Source of the DNA: RGIG7213 sp045544195
GTDB lineage: Bacteria > Bacillota > Clostridia > Oscillospirales > CAG-272
Direction of reading: 5' to 3'
Assembly: GCA_045544195.1 (NCBI GenBank)
Contig: JAZPYO010000043.1
Coordinates: forward strand, 1 to 32,560
Length of the DNA: 32,560 nucleotides
The notes beneath the pieces are model-generated. The model worked only from the letters and a program-made list of their open reading frames with translations, was not told where the DNA came from and searched no databases. Made by a program: the position numbers and the translations under genes. Below, piece by piece: positions 1 to 5,916 of the stretch. Within the stretch, counting starts at the first letter, position 1. Each line of letters opens with the position of its first letter.

Positions 1-342
1 GACAAATCTTCTCTTGCACCCGAAGGAAAATCGATGGCGTTCAATCTCGGTAACGAAGAGGGATTCCATTGGATCGACGGCTACGACAAGATTACAGCGG
101 ACGAGCTTCTCGGCGGCGGTGAAGCTGAAACGAAAACCGACCAGGCAGAGGACTTGATTCTCGATATGCTTTCCTCGGGTGAGTTCGTTGCCGCCGAAAA
201 GATCTTCGAAAAAGCAAAGGAGCTGGGCATTTCACAGCGCACAGTTAACGAAGCTAAGCTGAAGAATAAAAGCATCGTTACGAAGAAGATCGGCAAGCGT
301 TGGTTTTGGGCGATCCCCGATAGCACCGAAGAAACGGCATGA
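1..342 (+). CDS. C-terminal part of AAA-family replication ATPase (RepA-like), 5' truncated by window edge
   Basis: The frame is open from base 1 and continues to TGA at 340-342, giving 113 visible residues; the first internal ATG at 34 is not the start. The segment (LAPEGKSMAFNL, then GFHWIDGYDKIT) matches the end of the RecA-like fold of RepA/AAA ATPases found in Firmicutes mobile elements. About 60 residues then look like a winged-helix DNA-binding tail (SGEFVAAEKIFEKAKELGIS, KIGKRWFWAIP). Walker motifs would be upstream and are not visible. The place directly before mobC fits an element replication or maintenance ATPase. Family assignment is moderately sure; the exact role is inferred. 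Confidence 0.65.
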   Translation, partial: DKSSLAPEGKSMAFNLGNEEGFHWIDGYDKITADELLGGGEAETKTDQAEDLILDMLSSGEFVAAEKIFEKAKELGISQRTVNEAKLKNKSIVTKKIGKRWFWAIPDSTEETA

Positions 343-552
343 AGATTGTAACATTGCAGAGTGTCTCTGGTGCAAGGTTGAAGATTGCAGCCTTTGGGAA
401 GATCACGTACAGTGTCACTTGCATTGTTGCATTGTTAAAACGGTGGTGGGGTTACCGTCATTGGAGTACCGTCGCAAGTTTCGCCTTTGTCGGTCAAACC
501 GGCGGCAATGCGGGCTAAGCCCACACCCCTATGAAGAAAGTGAGGTAAGAAT
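343..552 (+). other. Intergenic region before mobC; candidate oriT region
   Basis: These 210 bases carry no credible gene. They contain a small hairpin CAGAG-tgt-CTCTG (357-369), a tandem repeat of TTGCATTG around 420-437, two copies of TACCGTC within 25 bases (about 455-475), and a short palindrome GGGCTAAGCCC near 511-521. Origins of transfer usually lie just upstream of mobC/relaxase genes and consist of short inverted and direct repeats, so this is the best oriT candidate in the window. I do not recognise a known nick-site sequence, so this is positional inference. Confidence 0.3.
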
Positions 553-864
553 TTGAAAGATAACAAAACCAAACGGGTGACCTTCCGTGTCACCGAAGAA
601 GAATACAAACAGCTTGAAGATCTTGCGTACGGCTCGTACAGACTGATTTCCGTTTACTGCCGTGACTGTGTGTTCGGCAAGAAGATCACCGTCATCCCCG
701 GCGTTGACGATGCATCAAAGCAGCTCCGTCACATCGGAAACAATCTCAATCAGCTCACGTGGCGAGTCAATGAAGGGAGACTCACAGCGGTGAATCTTGA
801 AGAAACAAAATGTGAGCTTGCAAAAATCTTTGAGCTGCTGAATGAAAAAATGAAAGGAGCGTGA
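553..864 (+). CDS. mobC: MobC-family relaxosome accessory protein
   Basis: 103-aa protein starting at TTG, preceded by a GTGAGG ribosome site. The N-terminus (KRVTFRVTEEEYKQLEDLA) looks like a ribbon-helix-helix DNA-binding segment. The C-terminal half carries the typical MobC stretch KQLRHIGNNLNQLTWRVNEG. MobC proteins bind oriT and help the relaxase open the nick site. It lies 3 bases before the relaxase gene, so the two are probably co-translated. Length is normal for small Firmicutes MobC proteins. Confidence 0.85.
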   Translation: MKDNKTKRVTFRVTEEEYKQLEDLAYGSYRLISVYCRDCVFGKKITVIPGVDDASKQLRHIGNNLNQLTWRVNEGRLTAVNLEETKCELAKIFELLNEKMKGA

Positions 865-867
865 GCT

Positions 868-1854
868 ATGGCAATCGTAAAAGTGAAAGTGGGAAAGGGT
901 TCGCTATCAGACGTATTCAATTACGTACTTGATAAAGAGAAGACTGATGACACCTTGATCGCAGGAAACAACTGTATGACTGAGACGGCGCAAAAGGAAT
1001 TTGAAATGGTGAAGAACCGATTCGGCAAGACCGATGGAAGAACATACTTCCATATCGTACAGTCATTCTCACCCGAGGATGACATCACACCATATGAAGC
1101 AAACAATCTCGGTTTGGAGTTTGCGGGATTCTTCGAGGGCTATCAGACACTTGTTGTTACGCATACAAACCGAGAGCATCTGCACAATCACATCATCGTT
1201 AACTCGGTTTCCTTTGAGGACGGCAAGAAACTTCACATGGAGAAAGCCGACCTGCAAGCGCTGAAGGAATACTCCAATAAGGTCTGCCGCAAGTACGGAC
1301 TGACCACCACCGAAACCGACACCCGTGCCGGCAAGATGCAAAAGTGGAAGAAGGATCTGATCCACACGGCGTTCCTTGCCATCGCTTACACCGACAGCAT
1401 TGAGGGTTTCATCGGCTATATGGAGAACCACGGCTACGGCGTTCGGTGGGAAGCGGATCGAAAGTATATCACCTTCACCACGCCAGACGGCATCAAGGTG
1501 CGTGACAACAAGCTCTTCGACGAGCGACTCTTGAAAGATAACCTTGAACTGTACTACGCCATGGGCGGTTGTCTCGGTCCAATGGCAAACGAGTATACTT
1601 TCTACAAAACACCTGAACACGAGGGAAACGCAAAGCAAACGATGAGCACGGGACTTGTAAATCTCATCGGCAACTTCCTCAGCATCCCACCGCAGAGAGC
1701 GTTATATACACCAAGGAAACTTACCGAGATGGACAAGTGGGAGAAGGAACGTCTGGAAGAGATCCTCGGCAAGAAGATCTTACCCGAAGCCTTTGTGTGC
1801 TACTGCACGAGAGAAGAATACGAACAGCAGAGCGGACTATCGCTCAAAATGTAG
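868..1854 (+). CDS. MobP-type relaxase (MobA/VirD2-like nuclease)
   Basis: 328-aa relaxase that would nick oriT and stay covalently bound to the transferred strand through a tyrosine. The HUH metal-binding motif is clear: H99, H106 and H108 in VTHTNREHLHNHIIVN, matching motif III of Pfam Relaxase (PF03432). Tyr19 (VFNYVLDK) is the candidate catalytic tyrosine. A GAGCGTGAG ribosome site overlaps the mobC end. It is shorter than many MobP relaxases (400-500 aa or more), and no helicase or primase domain follows the nuclease domain. The last 60 residues show nothing recognisable. Confidence 0.9.
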   Translation: MAIVKVKVGKGSLSDVFNYVLDKEKTDDTLIAGNNCMTETAQKEFEMVKNRFGKTDGRTYFHIVQSFSPEDDITPYEANNLGLEFAGFFEGYQTLVVTHTNREHLHNHIIVNSVSFEDGKKLHMEKADLQALKEYSNKVCRKYGLTTTETDTRAGKMQKWKKDLIHTAFLAIAYTDSIEGFIGYMENHGYGVRWEADRKYITFTTPDGIKVRDNKLFDERLLKDNLELYYAMGGCLGPMANEYTFYKTPEHEGNAKQTMSTGLVNLIGNFLSIPPQRALYTPRKLTEMDKWEKERLEEILGKKILPEAFVCYCTREEYEQQSGLSLKM

Positions 1855-1928
1855 TTGCTAATTCTTTGTAACTTCCGAAGAAAATATCTGGATATATAAA
1901 ATAATTGTGAGATAATTAAGGAGGACGA

Positions 1929-2093
1929 ATGATATATTACAGCGTTGACCGCAAAGAGATATGTAAGGTCTGCAGCGGTGAAAAATTCAAGGCAAGCGTA
2001 AAGACTGTACCGAGTGAAGAGAAGAACACACGAGGTCTTGTGAGAATATTAAACGAAATAATAAACCGCCGTTATCTCGGCAGAAAGAGGTGA
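1929..2093 (+). CDS. Small 54-aa protein upstream of the recombinase
   Basis: A strong AAGGAGG (1918-1924) precedes ATG at 1929, and the frame runs 54 codons to TGA at 2091-2093. The protein begins MIYYSVDRKEICKVCSGEKF, has a single CxxC pair (C12, C15) and ends with a basic stretch (INRRYLGRKR). Its stop overlaps a possible GTG start (2090) of the recombinase and lies 2 bases before the better ATG at 2096, so the two genes look translationally coupled. It may be a directionality factor or regulator of the recombinase, but that is inferred from position only. No family recognised. Confidence 0.6.
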   Translation: MIYYSVDRKEICKVCSGEKFKASVKTVPSEEKNTRGLVRILNEIINRRYLGRKR

Positions 2094-2095
2094 CT

Positions 2096-3865
2096 ATGAC
2101 AGTTATCGAAACGATGAAAGCACGGGGCATCATACCTCGTGCGGCACTCTATGCACGTTTTTCCTCAGACAATCAGCGTGAAGAATCTATTGACGCACAG
2201 CTCCGTGCAATGCGTGAATACTGCAAGCGCAACAAAGTCGTGATCGCAAACGAATACTGTGACCACGCACGAAGTGCAACAACAGATGACCGTCCTGAGT
2301 TTCAAAAAATGATACAGGAATCAAAAAACTGTGAGTTTGACATTGTGATCGTGCATAAGCTTGACCGCTTCAGCCGTGACAGATACGATTCGGCATACTA
2401 CAAGCGTGAGCTGAAAAAATGCGGTGTGTCGCTTATCAGCGTGCTTGAAAATCTTGATGACTCACCCGAGAGTATTATTCTTGAATCTGTACTCGAGGGA
2501 ATGAGCGAATACTATTCACGCAATCTTGCACGAGAGGTTATGAAAGGTATGCGTGAGTCGGCTTTGAAGTGCCGTTCAGTCGGAGGATACGCACCGTTTG
2601 GATACAAGATAAATCCCGAAACAAAACGGTATGAGATCGAAGAAAATGAGGTTGATGCCGTTAAAATGATCTTCGATAAAGTCCTTGAGGGGGTCGGTTA
2701 CGGCGATATCATCAATTCGCTGAACTCAATGGGCTACCTTACACGAGGCGGTAAACCATTCGGAAAGAACAGTCTGCACGAGATATTGCGAAACGAAAAA
2801 TACCGTGGAGTGTATATTTTCAACCGAGCCGACTCAAAGGATGTAAACAGAAAACGCAATAATCACAGGAATAAATCACCCGAAGATATGATACGCATCG
2901 AAGGCGGTGTTCCGAGAATCATAGAGGATGAGGTGTGGGAAGGAGTACAAGCTATACTGAGATCACGAACTAAGCATCGCACAGGCAACAACACGGCAAA
3001 AGAAACGTATCTTCTGACAGGGAAGATCATATGCGGTGAGTGCGGACACTCATTTACAGGAGTAAGACATTTCAGCGGAAGAAACAAAAACAAATATGTA
3101 TGTTATCAATGCTCAAACCGCAAGCGAACCGTATCACGTGCTTGCAGAAATAAAGAGATAAGACGTGAGTATCTTGAAACGTTTATTATGCAAGAAATTT
3201 CAAAGATCATATTTGATGAAGTGAATGCGGAAAAGGTAGTAGAAGAATATTACAAGTACCACACGACCTTTGATGAGGAAAGTATAAATACGCTGAAGCA
3301 GCTGAACGGCTCACTTGAAATATTAAACAAGAAGATAGACAACATCGTAGCCGCTGTTGCAAACACGGGAAGCTCGGCACTGCTGTCATCGCTTCAGGAC
3401 TTTGAAAACGAACGAGAGAAAATAAAAATGCAGATGGCGGAAGTGGAGAAGCAGTCAAAGGCGCAGACGGTTACCGAAGCTATGGTCGAGCTTGCATACG
3501 AATACGCAAAAGGAATGTATCGCTCAGGCGACAAGGAGCTTTACCGTCAGCTTATAAATCTGTACGTTGAAAAGGTTATCGTGTATTACGACCACGTGGA
3601 ATTTTATCTCAACACGCTTCCTGCGGATATACTTAAAGGAGAGCTTGACAGATCGCTCGGCATAAAAGAGGATGAAACACTGATCGAGTATATGACAAGG
3701 TGCGATCCTAAAATAATTGAAGCGTTAAAGTCTATCGAATCAAGCGTAATAAAAGAGGGTGCTGTAATTGACAGCACCCTTGAAAAATATAAAGAAAAAA
3801 GGGCGGATAATCCGCTGAATAAGCAAGGATTATCCACCTTTAGTGGTGGAGGCGAGGGGAATTGA
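2096..3865 (+). CDS. Large serine recombinase (site-specific integrase)
   Basis: 589 aa from ATG 2096, which has an AGAGGTGA ribosome site; an in-frame GTG at 2090 is the alternative. The N-terminal resolvase domain has the catalytic serine in YARFSSDNQ (Ser23) and the arginine-rich active-site stretch HKLDRFSRDRYDS. A recombinase domain follows (GYKINPETKRYEI, then LRNEKYRGVYIFN). Next comes a zinc ribbon with CGECG and CYQC pairs, then a coiled-coil C-terminus. These large serine recombinases integrate and excise elements without host factors. The final residues (GGGEGN, stop TGA at 3863-3865) are encoded on the strand opposite the ssrA 3' end, so the natural C-terminus probably differs in the excised circle. 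About 35 preceding codons overlap two inverted repeats that look like ssrA terminators. Confidence 0.93.
   Translation: MTVIETMKARGIIPRAALYARFSSDNQREESIDAQLRAMREYCKRNKVVIANEYCDHARSATTDDRPEFQKMIQESKNCEFDIVIVHKLDRFSRDRYDSAYYKRELKKCGVSLISVLENLDDSPESIILESVLEGMSEYYSRNLAREVMKGMRESALKCRSVGGYAPFGYKINPETKRYEIEENEVDAVKMIFDKVLEGVGYGDIINSLNSMGYLTRGGKPFGKNSLHEILRNEKYRGVYIFNRADSKDVNRKRNNHRNKSPEDMIRIEGGVPRIIEDEVWEGVQAILRSRTKHRTGNNTAKETYLLTGKIICGECGHSFTGVRHFSGRNKNKYVCYQCSNRKRTVSRACRNKEIRREYLETFIMQEISKIIFDEVNAEKVVEEYYKYHTTFDEESINTLKQLNGSLEILNKKIDNIVAAVANTGSSALLSSLQDFENEREKIKMQMAEVEKQSKAQTVTEAMVELAYEYAKGMYRSGDKELYRQLINLYVEKVIVYYDHVEFYLNTLPADILKGELDRSLGIKEDETLIEYMTRCDPKIIEALKSIESSVIKEGAVIDSTLEKYKEKRADNPLNKQGLSTFSGGGEGN
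3756..3780 (-). terminator. Distal inverted repeat, possible ssrA terminator inside recombinase CDS
   Basis: Perfect 10-bp inverted repeat (AGGGTGCTGT / ACAGCACCCT) with a 5-base loop. On the minus strand it is followed by CTTTTATT, giving a weak-to-moderate intrinsic terminator downstream of ssrA. On the plus strand no T-run follows. It lies fully within the recombinase reading frame. Confidence 0.5.
3794..3835 (-). terminator. Proximal ssrA terminator
   Basis: On the minus strand, GGATAATCC (3827-3835) pairs with GGATTATCC (3805-3813) across a 13-base loop and is followed by GCCC and six Ts (3795-3800). This sits 9 bases after the tmRNA CCA end and is the expected place for the ssrA terminator. 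It also lies inside the recombinase frame. Confidence 0.6.
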
Positions 3866-4194
3866 ACCCCTGTCCGAAAAGCTCTTGATACAACTTTCTC
3901 CGGGCGCAGAGTACCTTTATTTATTCCCGCTATTTCTCACCGATACTCAGGTATAAAACAACGGTAGCTTTTTTATTTATGGCCGCTTCAAAAGCAAAAG
4001 GGCGGCGCACATTTACCACTGCATGACACCCGTATCACAGCCGTGGTCCTCTGTGGCGGATGCTCGCCGATTAGGCAGCGAGAGCTACGTTATTATCGTT
4101 AGCGTTTAATTTTAAGTTTGCACTTTTTAAAGAGGGAATGCGCCTCTGCCCGCTTATCGTACCTCAAACTCCCCGTCGAAGCCTTTACGCCCCC
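3844..4194 (-). ncRNA. ssrA: tmRNA (transfer-messenger RNA)
   Basis: The 5' end (minus strand) GGGGGCG pairs with CGCCTCC before the discriminator A and encoded CCA at the 3' end, forming the 7-bp tRNA-like acceptor stem. The typical 5' stretch GTAAAGGCTTCGACGGGGA and a T-arm with AGGGG-TTCAATT-CCCCT are present. An mRNA-like segment (minus strand, about 4130 to 4072) starts at the resume codon GCA and encodes ANLKLNANDNNVALAA followed by TAA. With smpB, tmRNA rescues stalled ribosomes and tags incomplete proteins for proteolysis. smpB lies 23 bases upstream and may share its promoter. The gene appears intact despite the adjacent element. Confidence 0.97.
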
Positions 4195-4217
4195 ATAAGA
4201 TGAGTATGAAAGGATCT

Positions 4218-4691
4218 TTAATCGTATCTGCCGTTGGACTTTTCATACCGTTCAATAGAACGTGCCGCCTGCCTTTTAGCATCGCTTTCGCGCTTGTCAT
4301 AGAGCTTTTTACCCTTACACAATCCGATCTCCAGCTTAACGTACTGACCGCTGAAATACAAAGCCAAAGGAATTATCGAAAGACCTTCCTCACCGACCTT
4401 GCCCTGAAGCTTTAAAATCTCCTTTTTGTGCATAAGCAGCTTTTTTTCACGCAATGGGTCACGGTTGAAAATATTGCCTTTTTCGTAAGGGCTTATGTGG
4501 ATTCCGTTTGCGAATATCTCGCCCTTTTTGATGTGGCAGAACGAATCCTTTAAGTTGACCGTTCCCGCTCTTATAGATTTTACCTCTGTTCCGAAAAGCT
4601 GCAAGCCTGCTTCAAACTTTTCCAGCACGAAATAGTCGTGATATGCTTTTTTGTTTGTTGCGATGATCTTTTTGCCCTCTGACTTAGCCAT
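4218..4691 (-). CDS. smpB: SsrA-binding protein SmpB
   Basis: 157-aa SmpB, the usual length. Characteristic stretches are present: KKAYHDYFVLEKFEAGLQL, GTEVKSIRAGTVNLKDSF and the basic C-terminal tail (KKLYDKRESDAKRQAARSIE) that enters the ribosomal mRNA channel. It binds the tRNA-like part of tmRNA and delivers it to stalled ribosomes. The ATG is preceded on the minus strand by AAGGAAGG. It lies directly upstream of ssrA in the same direction, the common Firmicutes arrangement. Confidence 0.97.
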   Translation of the reverse strand: MAKSEGKKIIATNKKAYHDYFVLEKFEAGLQLFGTEVKSIRAGTVNLKDSFCHIKKGEIFANGIHISPYEKGNIFNRDPLREKKLLMHKKEILKLQGKVGEEGLSIIPLALYFSGQYVKLEIGLCKGKKLYDKRESDAKRQAARSIERYEKSNGRYD

Positions 4692-4723
4692 ACCGCGACC
4701 TTCCTTTCATTTGATTAATGGTT

Positions 4724-4752
4724 ATGATATCATAATGAATATTTATTTTCAA
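4724..4752 (-). promoter_or_regulatory. Sigma-A-type promoter for smpB-ssrA
   Basis: Minus-strand -35 TTGAAA (4747-4752) and -10 TATCAT (4724-4729) with a 17-base spacer, placed 33 bases before the smpB start. Confidence 0.65.
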
Positions 4753-4779
4753 GTATAATTTATAAACTTTTCTTCATTA

Positions 4780-4808
4780 TTGACAAATTTTTGTTAATAT
4801 GATACTAT
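4780..4808 (+). promoter_or_regulatory. Sigma-A-type promoter for the alpha/beta hydrolase
   Basis: -35 TTGACA (4780-4785) and -10 TACTAT (4803-4808) with a 17-base spacer. The predicted transcription start near 4815 favours ATG 4842 over ATG 4824. Confidence 0.7.
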
Positions 4809-4841
4809 TAGCATATATTATTTATGCATTTGGAGAATATT

Positions 4842-5525
4842 ATGGATATAAATCATTTCTATATCGACGAGGGAAAAGGGAAGAACATTATATTTTTACA
4901 CGGTAACAACGGCGACTGCTTTTATTTTCATAATCAGATAGAGCATTTTTCAAAAAAGTACCGTGTTATCGCCCTTGACACAAGAGGTCACGGTCAAACA
5001 CCTAAAGGTGAAAAGCCTTTTATGCTGTGTACCTTTGCTGACGATCTTTATGAGTTTATGAAGAAGCTCAATATTGAAAAAGCGATCCTTATAGGCTTTT
5101 CTGACGGAGCAAATATTGCAATGCTGTTTGCTTTGAAGTATCCTGAATGTGTTGACCGATTGGTTTTAAACGGCGGAAATATCGATACCACAGGCGTAGA
5201 TGATGAATTGCAAAGGAAAATTACCGAGGAATACCGTTCGTTAGTTTTGAGCTGTGATAAGACGCCTGAAATGCGCAGGATAGAGGATATGCTGTCGATA
5301 ATGGTAAATGAGCCTGATATAAAGCCGCAGCAGTTAAGCAAAATAACCTGCCGCACGCTTGTTATAGCAGGCACAGAGGATCTTATAAAGCGAGAGCATA
5401 CAGAGCTTATATATTCCTCTTTGCCAAATGCAAGACTCGTTTTTCTGAACGGCGGACATCTTATAGCTGCAGAAAACGGCGACAGCTTTAATAAAGTTGT
5501 AGATGATTTTTTGAATGAAGAATAA
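4842..5525 (+). CDS. Alpha/beta-fold hydrolase
   Basis: 227 aa from ATG 4842, chosen because TTGGAGAA sits 5 bases upstream; an in-frame ATG at 4824 has no ribosome site. Alpha/beta hydrolase signatures in order: oxyanion-hole segment FLHGNNGD, RGHGQTPKG, nucleophile elbow GFSDG (Ser87), candidate acid Asp180 (AGTEDLI) and catalytic His206 (NGGHLIA). No signal peptide, so it is cytoplasmic. The family includes esterases, lactonases and C-C hydrolases; the substrate cannot be inferred. It is a single-gene unit with its own promoter and a downstream bipartite terminator. Confidence 0.88.
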   Translation: MDINHFYIDEGKGKNIIFLHGNNGDCFYFHNQIEHFSKKYRVIALDTRGHGQTPKGEKPFMLCTFADDLYEFMKKLNIEKAILIGFSDGANIAMLFALKYPECVDRLVLNGGNIDTTGVDDELQRKITEEYRSLVLSCDKTPEMRRIEDMLSIMVNEPDIKPQQLSKITCRTLVIAGTEDLIKREHTELIYSSLPNARLVFLNGGHLIAAENGDSFNKVVDDFLNEE

Positions 5526-5650
5526 AATATGGGTGCGGAGACGGGCTGATATCCTTAGTGGAGGATTTTTACTTTGACAAAAGTGTAAGCATCGCATTTG
5601 GCAAGTCAAACGCAAATATGGATCAGGTGAAACCCTTATTGCAAAAATAA
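5519..5650 (+). pseudogene. Possible C-terminal gene remnant
   Basis: This frame is open for 43 codons and ends at TAA 5648-5650, just before a terminator. It reads like the end of a protein (LISLVEDFYFDKSVSIAFG, then NANMDQVKPLLQK). There is no good start: the only candidate is GTG 5558 without a ribosome site, and TGA at 5516-5518 closes the frame upstream. An alternative is an unrelated short open stretch. No family recognised. Confidence 0.35.
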
Positions 5651-5695
5651 AGAGCAAACGCACAAGACGAAGATCTTGTATGACTGCTCTTTTTT
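5649..5695 (+). terminator. Bipartite intrinsic terminator
   Basis: AAAGAGCA (5649-5656) pairs with TGCTCTTT (5685-5692), with an inner CAAGA/TCTTG stem, followed on the plus strand by a run of six Ts. On the minus strand the same stem is followed by ATTTTT, so it may act in both directions between the convergent hydrolase and lipoprotein genes. Confidence 0.7.
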
Positions 5696-5699
5696 GTTA

Positions 5700-5842
5700 G
5701 TGATGCTTTTGTTGATGCAAAAGTGATGTTATACCAGTATAACGATGCTGCAGCCAAGGCTCGCAAGGAAGTGATGCGCCCGCTACGCCATCAGGTGTAA
5801 CATCATTCACACAGCGAACATCACTGACAAGGTCAACATCAC
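5700..5842. repeat. Hairpin-linker array A (linker GTGATG/CATCAC), decayed
   Basis: Linker GTGATG occurs at 5700, 5723 and 5771 (plus GATG near 5743), then flips to CATCAT at 5801 and CATCAC at 5819 and 5837. Between linkers lie small hairpins of unrelated sequence: CTTTTG/CAAAAG, GTTATAC/GTATAAC, AGCC/GGCT and TGAC/GTCA. A longer inverted repeat, TGATGTTATACC (5724-5735) with GGTGTAACATCA (5794-5805), 11 of 12 paired, encloses the middle. Several hairpins carry mismatches, so this looks like an old copy. It fills most of the 390-base gap between the hydrolase and the lipoprotein. Confidence 0.7.
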
Positions 5843-5850
5843 TTGTCTGC

Positions 5851-5912
5851 AAGGGTAAACGGCTATAGCGTAAATGATCCGTTAGAGCATCACGCTACAG
5901 CCGTCCCTTTTT
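5851..5912 (+). terminator. Long-stem terminator-like hairpin
   Basis: ACGGCT-A-TAGCGT (5859-5871) pairs with ACGCTA-C-AGCCGT (5892-5904), 12 of 13 paired, extended by AAGGG/CCCTT with a bulge. Five Ts follow on the plus strand. It lies just past the stop of the minus-strand lipoprotein gene. The T-run favours plus-strand termination, protecting that gene from antisense transcription. Confidence 0.55.
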
Positions 5913-5916
5913 ATTA

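Larger units (their letters stand above)
1..3843 (+). mobile_element. Right end of an integrative mobilizable element next to ssrA
   Basis: Five consecutive plus-strand genes form a mobilization and integration module: replication-type ATPase tail, MobC, MobP-type relaxase, small ORF, large serine recombinase. No type IV secretion genes are visible, so within the window it looks mobilizable rather than self-conjugative. The left end lies outside the window. The right boundary is inferred to be close to the 3' end of the tmRNA gene because the recombinase frame ends inside it and ordinary chromosomal genes (ssrA, smpB) follow. Serine integrases share only a dinucleotide core with their target, so the exact crossover base cannot be read from one sequence; it could lie anywhere from about 3750 to 3865. 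Confidence 0.75.

Noticed and set aside
1069..1638. 189-codon minus-strand open frame inside the relaxase
   Set aside because: It lies entirely opposite a well-supported relaxase gene and shows no family features; it is a shadow frame.
4200..4415. 71-codon plus-strand frame
   Set aside because: It overlaps the end of smpB on the other strand and has no coding signs.
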